A stretch of DNA of 64,000 nt from Neurospora tetrasperma FGSC 2508 (lineage: Eukaryota > Ascomycota > Sordariomycetes > Sordariales > Sordariaceae), in NCBI RefSeq assembly GCF_000213175.1, contig NW_009799100.1, positions 5,617,183 through 5,681,182 on the forward strand, written 5' to 3'. A program made the position numbers and the translations under genes. Positions 1 through 10,890 of this stretch are shown one piece after another (within the stretch, counting starts at the first letter, position 1; each line of letters starts with the position of its first letter). Below the pieces are notes generated by a model. It was not told the origin of the DNA and did no database searches. It worked only from the letters and a program-made list of their open reading frames with translations.

Positions 1-131
1 TGGCCATGGATGGCTTTGGGGAGGGAAATGGGGTCAGTGGCAGTCATGGAAGTCCGACGAAGAAGAAGAGGATCAGGAGGTTGGGAGCAAAGAAATGGGG
101 ACAGGGGTTGGATGATGATGATCCTTTCTAG
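1..131 (+). CDS. 3' end of an unidentified gene (partial)
   Basis: An open frame enters from the left edge (codons in phase with position 3) and stops at TAG 129-131. The tail reads as a genuine C-terminus: Gly/Ser-rich, then a basic cluster with KKKRIRR that could act as a nuclear localisation signal, then GAKKWGQG and an acidic DDDD close. The acidic and basic segregation, and the absence of such features in the other frames, is why I prefer this frame over the longer one starting at position 10. The rest of the gene lies outside the window, so the product is unknown. Basis: seen in sequence; the nuclear role is inference. Confidence 0.5.
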   Translation, partial: AMDGFGEGNGVSGSHGSPTKKKRIRRLGAKKWGQGLDDDDPF

Positions 132-570
132 ATGGCACCAGCTGAGCAGCGTGGTGTCAAAGATGGATCATGTCGGGTTATTTGTACGAGCACAGGACAT
201 ACAATGGGTTCACTAAGCGTGCCGGGTTATGAAGGGAATTGCATTTGTTTATACCCCGTTGTTGTTTGTTAAGTCATGTCAACATCAGGCATAAGGAAGA
301 CAATGAATCAATGTTGTTACCGTCAAGGACCCTTGTTCTTGCCTGGCTATCTAGGAACGTCTCCGTCCTGTCGTTCTTTTTGTACACAAGTTCAACCTGG
401 TAGCAAGGCCTACGACGGGGTACTTATATGGACATCCCGTCGCTCGTCAAGGTAGTCTGACTCCCTTGTGGTTGCCCAACAAATGGCATACTCTAGACTT
501 CACCCTTTGGGGAGCGGGCCACGTTATTGCGGCTACTGTCACCATACCTGTAGACATTGCGAAGGCATGA

Positions 571-1123
571 TCATGTTACAACACCTTGTACCAAGAGGCT
601 CGCAGGCCAACACCTATTGTCCTTACAGAAATAACTCCCTCTAGCTACAAACTCGGCCGCCTGTTTCAACAACCTCAACCCAAGCCGGAACGCCAGAACG
701 ATTCCCCTATCCCCGTCGACAAGAAGGAAAACGGCAACTCTGCGTTTCCCTCCCCTCAAACCTGACGCCGCCTTCGTTACCCCTGGCCCTGGCCCGCCAC
801 TTTAGAGTCAAAGTCCCTCCGAACTATATGCCTCCTCGTCATATACTGCGCCCTCCTCTTCTTCTTCATCCTCTTCGTCTCCCGCGGCACCGTCCAAGCA
901 CCACGCTCACCACACTCACCACGCTCACCAGCACCAGCGCCAGTCCAGCCCAAACCTCAGCACCCACACTCACACCAACTCTAAAACCAGCACCAAGGCC
1001 ACCACCCACAACCGGGCGCCTAAACATCAACTCCCACAGCCCCACTCCCGCTGCGGCCCCTACCGTCCCAAATCGTACTGCACAAGCAGTCTACACCGAT
1101 TGACTGCACGCAAGCCACCTTGA
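571..1123 (+). pseudogene. Possible decayed coding segment, unidentified
   Basis: Frame 571-765 translates to a protein-like stretch of 64 residues (PTPIVLTEITPSSYKLGRLF within it) ending in TGA. The next frame (758 onward) continues with plausible protein sequence, is broken by TAG at 803, then runs as a Ser-rich and His/Thr-rich stretch (HHAHHTHHAHQHQ) to TGA 1121. A shifted frame plus a stop suggests a degraded exon, but chance is possible because the second half is low in complexity. There is no start codon or convincing splice site. The flanks 132-570 and 1124-2295 show no gene; the latter holds the pyrimidine-rich leader of the next gene (tract near 2027-2053). Confidence 0.2.
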
Positions 1124-2295
1124 TCACGACGCTTTATAGCTTACAGCTTAGCCTACGGGAGTGTGAGTTAATCAACGCTTGGTTTGGCTCGAAGGATACA
1201 TGACAGGGGCATGGGCATGACTCGTGAGGATAGGTAGAAGGGGGAGTGAGCAGCTGAGTGGGAGGTAGATGTTGGAAAGCGTCAGGGGGCATTGTTTTTT
1301 TGGGTGCTGTAGGGTTTGGGGGAGCTGTATGGACACCCGCCTCGGGAGTCAGTCTGGTCTATCCGGCGTTCCTGTTACGCCGGCGGTCTGTCAAGGCTTG
1401 CTAGATCATCCGGTTGCTTGTGCATGGTTTAGCTGGTGCTTCTGCTGGTGTTTTTCATAGTAAAATATCGTTGATTCCGCACACATGCAATGCATAACTT
1501 GCCCGTGAAATGAATGGAGATACATGTCCTCGGTCGTATCGAAATTACGTCTGGGACAGAATCCGTAACCCACCATTCTAGAGCCCTGATGGAACTGGAA
1601 GGAGCGTGCTTGGTGGTACTTCTGCTTCTCAATTTGCCCCTTGAGATCGATATCGCAAAAATTCCATCTCCCCCGAATTTGTTCGTACGCAGGAAGAAAA
1701 CCTCGCATGCCTCTCTCCCGCTGCTTGCACCACACGTTCTTCGAGACACTCTCTTGACGCACGGTCACCACGCATTATCGAATTTTTCGCCCATTGCAGC
1801 CATTGCTTCTTCCACCACTACGATTTTGTCGAGTCATCTACCCAGGCCGGGTTGTCGCCTCTCCGTCTTCTGCAGTTTGCATACGAGTCCGGTGTCCGTC
1901 TGCATCTCTCAATCCAGATTCTTCGAAACAATGGACAGCGCAATTGTGCAGCTATCGGACTTGGTGCGCGCTGCGTCGGCGACCGTACGGTCCTGTACAA
2001 GCACCTCCGCCACTCCGTATGTGCTTTTTTTCTTTTTTTTCTCTTTTTTTCTTTGCTACCCGGAAATCCTTTTGGGCAAATAGCCAGACAAGAGTATAAT
2101 AACCCTTCGTTCCCCTCTCAATTCTCCAGTCATCACATCGTCCTGGATCTACCAGAACAATCACATCCACAACTTGCTTCGCCAATCCGTAAGCATTTCG
2201 TCGTCCATATCCTCGAAACTCGGTTATCAAACGTCTTTTCCATCTCCTACCTAGCTAACACAAAGCAACCCACAGAAACCCGAACTAGCCTCGCC

Positions 2296-3616
2296 ATGAC
2301 ATCAAGTCATAACCAACCCGATCAGCCTCCGATGACTTCCATCTCTGACGACTACGTCATGCTGGCAAACGGAACGTACTCGGTCCAAATGACCCCTAGC
2401 TCTGGGTCTGAAGATGGCGGCGACGACGAAAGGGAGCCTCTCATGTCTAAGGAGTCTTTGCCAACCACCAAGGCTTCCGTCTCTGAAGCCCACGCAGACA
2501 CCAAAAAGCGTGAACATGGCGATGACAACGAAAAGGAGTCTCTCGAGCCTAAAGAGTCCTTGCCAACCACCACGGCTTCCGTCTCTGGATCCCATGCAGG
2601 CACCCAAAGCAATATTGCGCCTTCGAACAAGGTACGTCTCGGAACAAAGTCTCGGCCCCTCGACAATCGTGCTGAACTTGTTACTTTAGGTTATGTGCGC
2701 TACACACAGTTTCAGAGCTGGAAATTCACTGCAGCTTAGTTTCTCTCGCGGCGATCGTCTCCACGTTATCGGTCGTGAGGGTGACTCCTGGTGCGAAGCC
2801 TTCAACCCTGCACTACCTGACAAGCGCGGTCTCGTGCCCATCTCATACTTCAAAGACATTGATTTCTGGGAAACAACGCTGGGTAACTGTTTGCTCATTG
2901 TATTGCCTTTGTCTATCTTCCTTTTCATTTTAATCGGGCCCGTTATACTCGTTATCTATGGACCTTCCATTCTGGATTGGCTGGCGTTTGTCGAGCCTAC
3001 CAAGTCATCCATCTCGTCGTCTTCCGGAGCGCGCAAAGTCCAGATCCCTCTTTGCGGCCCCACCAAGCCCTACGAGTCATATCACCTCCTTCCAGTCTTT
3101 AACCGTACCCCCTACGGCATTCTCGACTGCAACCACAACGCCCCCCATGCCGAACTATTGCAATCTTTCTTCGAAAAGTCCATCACAGACACCCTTACCC
3201 ACTTTTACAACAGGGGTGAAGTACCTGACGAAATCGACTGCCATCCCTGGAAGCGTCCGATATCAAGGGACGCCGACGAGTCACTGCGATCAAGGCTGAA
3301 CAAATTCACCCCAGAGGAGTGGGCTATCCAGTGGCTCTTCCTGAAGGAGGACCGTTCCGTAGCCGACATCTCGATTCTTCCCATATTAGGTATCAATACA
3401 CCAGGTCCGATGCCGTGCAACAACGATGAGACAAGTCTCCGTAGACGGTCTCACCAGTACATTGCTCAGATGGAGGTGGTGAGGCAGGAGATTGCGAGGA
3501 AGGCGCAACTGGAAATTAAGGAGCTGGAGGATAAGAAGAAGAACGAAGGAGACACGGAGCCGTCATTGTGGACGGACATGGGACAGATGGTGGAACAGAT
3601 AGTTAGGAATTTGTAG
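2296..3616 (+). CDS. SH3-domain single-pass membrane protein
   Basis: Two exons, 2296-2631 and 2690-3616, with a 58-nt GT-AG intron, give 420 aa. I chose the ATG at 2296 because upstream in-frame sequence is leader-like. Residues 1-112 are acidic, Ser/Thr-rich and contain a 34-aa unit repeated twice (core KESLPTT.ASVS). After the splice comes an SH3-like domain (about residues 115-170): LSFSRGDRLHVIGREGDSW then KRGLVPISYF, the usual RT-loop Trp and the conserved Pro-Tyr end. A hydrophobic segment follows (LIVLPLSIFLFILIGPVILVIYG, split here as LIVLPLSIFLFI / LIGPVILVIYG), then a 220-aa soluble tail ending in a charged helix. The SH3 domain probably faces the cytosol and binds a proline-rich partner; the partner is unknown. 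Splice phase is consistent. The C-terminal domain is not recognised. Confidence 0.8.
2433..2605 (+). repeat. 102-bp in-frame tandem duplication
   Basis: Two diverged copies with a 102-bp (34-codon) offset inside the first exon of the SH3 gene. The units begin at GGAGCCTCTC (2433) and GGAGTCTCTC (2535) and encode the repeated KESLPTT.ASVS unit. The reading frame is kept. Confidence 0.8.
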
Positions 3617-4437
3617 TTGGGGGAAGACATGGGAGACGTTTTGCTTCTGCTGATGTACTGCTTATTGTTGGATGCCCAACCATGTTGATGGGTTTCTATT
3701 GTGCTCCCAGGCAATTGGGGGCCGATGGCCTTGCACTGGATTTAGTTTCGGTTACTGTTCTGTGCGTAGACTAGTAATTATAATGCTAGTCCGCTATTTT
3801 TATCTCTCCCGCTGTTGTATGTTCCTCTGTCGAGACCACCAACGTATTGGAAGAACTCCCGAAGGAGTGAAGCCTCGGCAAGAATATCTTTCACAGGCTG
3901 CAGGACTTTAGCACAGTCCGATACTGGTCGATAATGGCTGAACAAGGATGACAAAAGGCATTCACAAGATTTGATATGGCATTTTGGACATCAGAAATAG
4001 CGTATCCAAGGCAATATCACGCATTAGTTGGCTATAAAAACGCATACGAGAGTGGACATGAGGTCTCGACTGTAATGCCCAGATTGCTGCTTTCAGAACC
4101 ATTGTCGATGTTTTGCGTGCGTGCGGACAAGAAACCAATGAGGAAAGAGGGATCTATTGCAAATGCTCGACTTAGATGGCACGCTATCTGTGAACCACTA
4201 AATTTGCCGGTGGCCAAGATAGCAGGGTAGCAGAGATGAACTGTCTGGATGTCCACTAAGCGATGGGTGCTACAGGGCAGTTCCGCCGTTTCATCTACAG
4301 GGGCAGGCCAGGGCGCTGCGGTGCTTTTGCAAACTTGTTTCACCCAACCGAATGTTTACTTCTCTTAATTGCTCAATTAGTATCGCGAGTATGTACGAAC
4401 CAACAGACAGAGACGACCGCTGTACAAGAGAAACCCA
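3617..4437. other. Intergenic, no gene seen
   Basis: Between the SH3 gene and coiled-coil copy Y1. Short open frames occur on both strands but none shows a domain, splice pattern or homology to anything else in the window. Confidence 0.5.
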
Positions 4438-6500
4438 TCATCTCTCCTGTTGCTCCCTCGCCTCCCGTTGGAGTTGTTCTTGCGCCTCCATCTCATATCC
4501 TTCTTGTTCCAGTCTCTGCTCTTGTTCGACCCGAAGGCGCTCTGACCGCTGCTGCATTACCGTATCGACAGATCGATAGGCATGCTCTTCCAGAGAGCTG
4601 TTTGGTGCCCGCTGTTTCAGAAATTCCAAGCCTATCATCAAGGCCATTCGGGCCATGTCAAATTCCGAAGATGATCCTGCATGTCCTTCATGCGCAGATC
4701 CGGCCGCTGAAGCTCGCTCCTCAGCATGAGCAACTTGAATTCTCAGGGCCTCCTCGTTTATTCGAGCTTCGGCCAACCTGTCTTCAGCTGCCGAAGCCTG
4801 GGCGCTCAACTCTTGCTCCCTGACTTGAGCCCTCTGTTCGACCTGTGCGAGGTGCTGACTAAGCGAAGTGAAAGCCGCCTGGTTCTCGGCCAGCTGTCTC
4901 TCGAGTTCGGCGACTCGGGGATTCAACTGGTGGTCATCCGCCTGGATCTCCTGGACCAGGGCCGCGTTCGATTGCTTGAGTTCGCGGAGCTTTTTTTCGG
5001 CAGCCAGAGCGCGTGTCTCTGCGTCAGCGCACTTCTGCGCGAGTTGTGCCATTTCGGCCACCTGTTGGCCACGTGCCTGGACCAAGGCTGCGTTCGATTG
5101 CTCGAGTTCAGTAACCCGTTGTTCGGCCGCGGTAGCCCGTTGCTCGAATAAGGCCGTATTATCTAACCCCATTAATTATTAGTTAATTAGATGTACTTAC
5201 CTTAATTCCTTTTAGAGCTTAGTAATAGTAGTAGTTACTTATTCTAACTACCTTCCTATTTCTTTAGTTGGTATTACCTCTACTAGTTACATATAGGCAG
5301 CTTGTATTAACTACTATACAGCCTAAGTAGGCCGTCTCCGCCCCAATTTAACCTCCTAAATTTACCTCTTATACGCCTTTAATAAAATTTCCTTAATATA
5401 ATTAACTAACGGATAGGGATACTTATAATTTATTAATATAATTTATATAAACTTCAAATTAATAGGTAGGCAATTTAGTATACTATATATAGCTATCCAA
5501 TTAATAGTTTTTTTAATATTGAGTAGGTTTGTATTTATAATTATATAAATTACGAATAGTTTATTATTATTTATATAAAGTTCTAACAATTGCCTATAAA
5601 TAGAGATACGCTTAATTTCCTATAGAAGGCGGTAAAGAGGAGGGAGGACCCCTATTTATTAATAAATATTTTAATAAATATCTTCGGTTTTAGTCTACCT
5701 ATAACTATTTTTAAATATAATTACTAATAAACTAATATAACGATTATTTATAAGATTTTATATAAGCTACTAACGCTGGTCGTTAATATAATACTTAATA
5801 GTATACTAAATAATTAGTATAAAGAGGCTAAACAATTTATTAAAGATTGAATAAACAATTAAGAATTTTAAATAGTTATAGAATTTTAAAGGCTAATTTG
5901 GGTAAATTATAAGGTAATTTCCTACTATAATAAGTAAGTATTTATTATTATATTTTAATAGCTTCTCTAAGTATATAATAGAAAATAGGTATATAATCTA
6001 TAAATTTTAATATTACTTTCTATAGTAACTATATATAAATATTCCTTTCGCGAGTACTAATAATTTATCCTAATTATATATAATTTTTATTAAGCTAGGC
6101 AATATCTTACACCGTCTATAGAGGGTCGTCAACCAATTTAATTAATATATTATATTTCTATTCGGTAGGGTTTAATACTATTTCGCGGAGCCTTATTATA
6201 GTCTCTCTATGGGCTTGTCTAATACCTTCTACCTAATTTTTAACTCGGGGTTTTAAGTCTTATAGTAGGCTGCCGAATAGCAATTTAAAGGCAGTTGGCG
6301 CGTCTAGCGAGCCCGATGTAGGAACTAGAGCAGCTTAGACGTCGAATAAGCCTAGTGCGGGAACTAGAGCAGCTTGGGCGTCGGATAAGGTAGCGTTACT
6401 ATTACGTCTACGGCCGCATCCGCCTCGTCCACCTCTTCCACTTTATCTGGCGCGTATAGATATAATTTCTAGTATTGCGTAGGATTAACTTTGGAGGGTT
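4438..6500 (-). pseudogene. Y1: RIP-damaged gene with intact coiled-coil tail
   Basis: The 3' part (5172-4438) is an unmutated frame of 244 codons, almost entirely coiled coil and rich in Gln/Glu/Ala (repeats of the kind ELEQSNAALVQ, VAELERQLAE, EQEQRLEQEG). Upstream on the same strand the DNA becomes AT-rich and dense in stop codons, yet still aligns with the frame of Y2 at 14.5-15.7 kb: an RGG-rich start (about 6460), then a long helical region. The frame therefore once began near 6490 and was broken by CpA-to-TpA changes. The left arm also carries a local duplication of about 48 bp (GGAACTAGAGCAGCTTRG twice, near 6320-6390). No function is recognised. Whether the tail is still expressed from an internal start (ATG-like at 5172) is unknown. 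The pairing with Y2 is by eye; the boundary is approximate. Confidence 0.6.
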
Positions 6501-8060
6501 TATAATTTTGAGACTATATAGGTTAAATTAATATTATTAGTTGAATTAACTTTGTAGGAGAAAGACGGGTAATAGAGTAATAGCGGGATAGGAAAATACA
6601 AGGTTTACGGGTATAACTAGGCTATATATTGCGGCAGAACTACTAATACGTCGAGGTAGTAATAATATTTTCATTTACTATAAGGATTACTAAAATCTTC
6701 TCTTGAAATTACCTTTGGTCCACGCGGCCGGGCGTTTAGTCTTAATAATTATACTTTTTATCTACATATACACGCCTAGTAGAATATTTAATAAAATTGT
6801 TTATATAAGAGTTACTAGACTATCTAAGGACGGCGTATCTCCTCTTTGTCAAAGTATAAGGGTACAATACTATGTACAAAGATGCTCGAAAATATAATAG
6901 CACAATTGAACTCGACTATAGGTACTTTGATAATTAGTAAGAGTTTAATATTAATCTAAAAGTAGAGAAGTATATAACTATACGAATTACCCTTCTTGCT
7001 AATATACTAGTTATTAAAGTAATAATTATAATTACCTATAGTATAATATATTCTATAAAGAGGGCATTTATTAATACAACCTTATATATTAATTAATCTA
7101 ATTTTACTAAAAGATTTACTATTATAGTTATTATAATAGATAGCAGCGGTAATAAAATTATATTTTATAACTATCTTTAATAATTCGAAACTCCTATTAA
7201 ATTACTAGACTAAATCTATACCCTTAATATAAAAAGTACGAATATTATTAAAGCCTTTAATTCCCGGCCGCTTAAGAATATATTGAACTTGGACAATAGT
7301 AGCGTTTTATAGGTCTTACAATACGCAAGGATGTTCGAGGTTAATACTATAAATTATATAGTTATAATTAATATACTCTCTAAAATTATTACTCTTATCC
7401 TACTCGACTAAATTAGTATAATATTAAATAAAATAGGTTTATTAATTAACTCTTATAGTATAGGACCTATTATATTTAATTTACTACTAGCCTATTATAT
7501 ATTTTCTATTATATTTACCCTCTAACGAATTAACCCTCGTAAGTTTAGGACTTAAAGTAGCGGGAATCTAAGCAGTTCTAAAAAGTACTAATTATAATTA
7601 AACTCTCTATTAATTTAGCTAAACTAGTATTAGGGCTAAATTTAAATTTATCTACCGTAACTATTACTAATTTATTATAAGTAATAGGGCTAAGGGGGTT
7701 AATAGTATTTATAAATAGTATAAATATAACGAACGGATTCTTACTATTATATAACAGCGTATTATTAAAATAACTATTTATAATATAGATAATAATAGTT
7801 ATAATATCCAACGTATTTGTTAAATACGCATTTTTACGCTTAGAGGTAGTAATTAGCTAGAGGAACTTACATTAGAACTTATCCGCATAAATTAGTAACT
7901 ATAATATAGTAAATTCTTGGGTTGAGCGTTGTAATTAGAAAATTCCTATTATTATTAGACAATAGATTGCTAAAGGAAAAAGTTGCGAGGGGAGTCAATA
8001 TTAGTACAGGCCTGTATTTGTTCAATTAGCACTTGTAGGTACCTATATAGATACCAGTAT
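5065..8060 (-). repeat. RIP-mutated inverted repeat, left arm
   Basis: AT-rich, stop-filled DNA that matches 12955-15840 in reverse complement. Shared landmarks: the reverse complement of 7920-7965 and bases 13061-13105 both contain GGAATTTTCTAA, then CGCTCAACCCAAGAATTT; GTACCTACAA and ATTGACTCCC also occur in the same order in both. The arms differ mainly by C/T and G/A changes. It covers the 5' part of Y1 and further non-coding or unresolved sequence between Y1 and A1. A reading frame around 7578-7811 is conserved between the arms, but I cannot tell which strand was coding. Confidence 0.75.
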
Positions 8061-8330
8061 TCTACAACCTAGCCGCTTCCTCTATAGGTAAGTTCGTATC
8101 TTATATTCTTTTATTTAGTTAAGTATAGATGTTTGTACCTGCTTTTAAGAGAGAATTATCTAAAGCAATAGCTTCGGAACGTATTATAAATAGCAATATA
8201 GAATAAAGTTAATATTATAAAGATTATGGCTATTAGAATATAAAGCAAAGCTAGCATTACAGGCGTTGAATTACTTAAAACATTATTATAAAATATTAAA
8301 AGAATCGCATAATAATAGGAATTCAACTAC

Positions 8331-9851
8331 CTAATCGATTTCCCAATTCTCCGAGTCCATCTACAAATGCACAATTATCTTCTCTATATAATCTGTTATG
8401 TTATTCATCTGAGTGTCTACCTATAACTAAACGGGAGTAATATAACCAGCCGGAACAATAGCGCTAGCCGGGACAATAGGTCTAGCCGGGGCAGCCGGGG
8501 TAATAGAGCTAGTCTAGACAGTTTAAATAGACTCGATCAAGGCAATTGGAAAATTAGGAGGGGCTAGAGTATTATTTAGGTCTATAGTATTACTATTAGA
8601 AGCGCTAGAGCTATTTAATATATAATTAACCAATTAGTTACCTATACTACTAAGAACTTTAGAAGCCTTTAAACGCTCTAGATTCGTCCGAATATTATTT
8701 AGTATTCTAGTTAGAGGGTTATAATATTTATTACTATAATTATAAATATTTCTAATTTCGATTGCTAGACTTTTAGTAATAGGGAAATTATATAGGGGTT
8801 CTCTACGTATCTTAATTACTAAATTAGGTTATACTATTATAATATAAATAAGAGGGAATTTAGAGTAGTATTGGATAAGATACCTCTAATCCTTATAATG
8901 CCTATCTTCCCTAAATACCTTTCTCTTCTTTTAAGTATTATTGAAGTAACTTAGTATATTATATATAGGGTAATTGGGAATAGCTCTATTAAATAACGTA
9001 TAATTATAATTACAAAATTCGTAAATATTGGCATCCTTATATGTATAGAGCTTGCAGTGAGGGCAGCTCATAGGGTTGGGCTGTGGTTTTGCAGCTTTGC
9101 GCTTTAGCAAGCCTAAAATAAACGCACTAGTGCCCGCCTTAGCCTTGGGCTTCCTAGGAGGAAGAACACCCGTATTAACGTACTACTCGGCAAAGGGGTC
9201 AATCGCGACCGCAGCACTGACTGCTGCCATTTGCTGCGGCACCGGGGATCGAGTGTCAATGAACGACGAAGGAAGGCCGAATTGGAACGGACCAGATGGG
9301 CCACTACTCAACGAGCGAGAACCGCCTTGGACCGGCATTTCCTGCGTGACAACGGGCGCAGATGACACTTCGTTGGCAAGATCGGCCGCATTTGACTGTT
9401 CGTTACCGGCATTGTGCGTCTCTTCCTCGTTGGTCGGCGGCTCGTGGATCTGAACCCAAATATTGGCCAAGACTCCGCCGGCGCCGCGAGCCTCTCTTTG
9501 AATGGACTTTTTGAAAGCCTCAAAGCTGTCATCATCTAGAGCAATCTTTGCCATAAGCTGATGCCCAGGTTTCTTGATCTGGCTGTCTGGAGCAATCCAG
9601 TTAACCGCAGAGTTGCCGCGGCCCATGAGCTCAAGGCGATCCTTGTGGTTTGGACCATTGTTCTTGAAGCAAACTTGACTGTGGGCTTGTTGGCTGAGCA
9701 AGCCCCCTTCGAATGGCAGCCGCTCGATTCGCCCCTGCTCCTGGTTTTCGTAGACGGCGTCGTGGCCGAGACCTCTCTTTCTTTTGAGTGCGGGTGCCGA
9801 GTGGCGGTCTTGCGGGGTTCTGCTTTCGCCTTGCTTTGCGGAGTCTGCCAT
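8331..9851 (-). pseudogene. A1: subtelomeric gene family A, stopped by RIP
   Basis: The intact part is 9851-9183 (222 aa, start ATGGCAGA after the leader TTTTCCAAAACAGAACC). It stops at a TAG exactly where copy A2 has CAG (AEQYINTG in A2, AE*YVNTG here), so the stop is a C-to-T change. The frame then continues in phase, with more stops, to a TAG at 8331-8333, giving 507 codons, the same total as A2. Visible order: basic N-terminus (ALKRKRG); a conserved block with NNGPNHKDRLELMG, NWIAPDSQ, GHQLMAKIALDDDSFEAFKK and NIWVQIHEPP; a Ser/Pro linker; the VSAAVA.DPFAE block; a possible zinc site (CPHCKLYTYKD...C); then degraded PAG-V repeats. Function unknown; homologous to A2 and A3. Confidence 0.7.
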
Positions 9852-10890
9852 GGTTCTGTTTTGGAAAAAATGTTAGTTCGAGAGAAAAATCGAGCGTAAA
9901 AAGGGTCCGATGTACTACTGTAGCGTCGCGCGACGCTGTTACAACTATTGCTGTCGAAAAAAGTCTAGAGGTAGTCAAGTTGCTCAATGTCGTGGAAGGG
10001 TTGTTGTGCGCGCGAGAAAAAAAGTGGAAAGCTCCGTCCAAGGTGAGGAGTGCGGGAGGTGAAGGCTCGTTTGCCGAGTTGACAGTGGGTCCAATGGCTC
10101 TTTGTTAGTATCTGCTCGCTGTAAGCCTCCGTATAGCGGGCTGTACTATCACTTACACATTCTGGCAATCGAAGTTCTGTGACACGTTGACGGGAGTCTC
10201 CCCAGCAATACCTGTGATTAGCCGCCGTCTCATCCATTTGCTCCCGCTGATGAACGCCCGTTGAAAGACGGGAAACAAATACATACCTACCTGGACCTAC
10301 CTACCTACAGGTGGGTCGAATGAAGACATGTTAGTGCGAGCCTGTTGTAGGGCGGTAAAGAGTGACCTGAACTATCATTCACACGTTTCTAGATGCCCTA
10401 TGGTAGAGGTACGTTCCTAGGGCGAGCGGCAGCAGCCACGACGGGACCTGCATGTAACTCTATGTACCTCTACATCTCTAGTACAATGGCAGATAGGTAC
10501 TTGCCTTGAATTCGTGTATGCGGCAGCCTCCCTCCCAATCAGATGACGTGACGGACCATTGATACCTCGAGGTACCTTGAGGTAGGTACCTCTACAGTAC
10601 GCCCATCTCCGTTTACCGTTGTACGGTGTATTCACTCCCCCATCGCGTGTGGGCCCCACAACTTTCCTGAATTTTTGGCCATCCTCCCTCCTTCTTTTCC
10701 TGTTTCCTCTCTATAGTTCAGCACTGTCGGCACACTTCTTGCGCCCCCAAGTCCAAGAGGTGCGCGTTTGTGCTCAAAAAGGTCTATACAACCAATCTGC
10801 CCGTGTTGCCCCGTCGCGTCAAAAACTCGTTTGGCGCACTAACTACTACCAGCCATCACCTCACTGCGATCAATAACACATGGAGTCAGT
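9852..10890. other. Divergent promoter region between A1 and B
   Basis: About 1 kb between two genes transcribed away from each other. It holds a GTTAGT...ACTATCACTTACACATT block at 10101-10170 and a weaker related copy at 10329-10395 (TGTTAGTGCG...CTATCATTCACAC). There are runs of TACCTACC and palindromic GAGGTACCT-type simple sequence at 10280-10312 and 10560-10600, and a pyrimidine-rich stretch at 10675-10735 before B. No gene is seen. Confidence 0.5.

Noticed and set aside
10-216. Plus-strand frame of 68 codons at the left edge
   Set aside because: The overlapping frame ending at 131 has a clearer C-terminus; this frame is Trp/Arg/Met-rich and lacks features.
1514-2083. Plus-strand frame of 189 codons
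   Set aside because: It covers the upstream region of the SH3 gene, ends in a T-rich tract and has no domain.
5180-9060. AT-rich DNA considered as a centromere or mitochondrial insert
   Set aside because: It aligns with a second copy and keeps a reading frame broken at Gln/Trp codons, so RIP of a duplicated gene region explains it.
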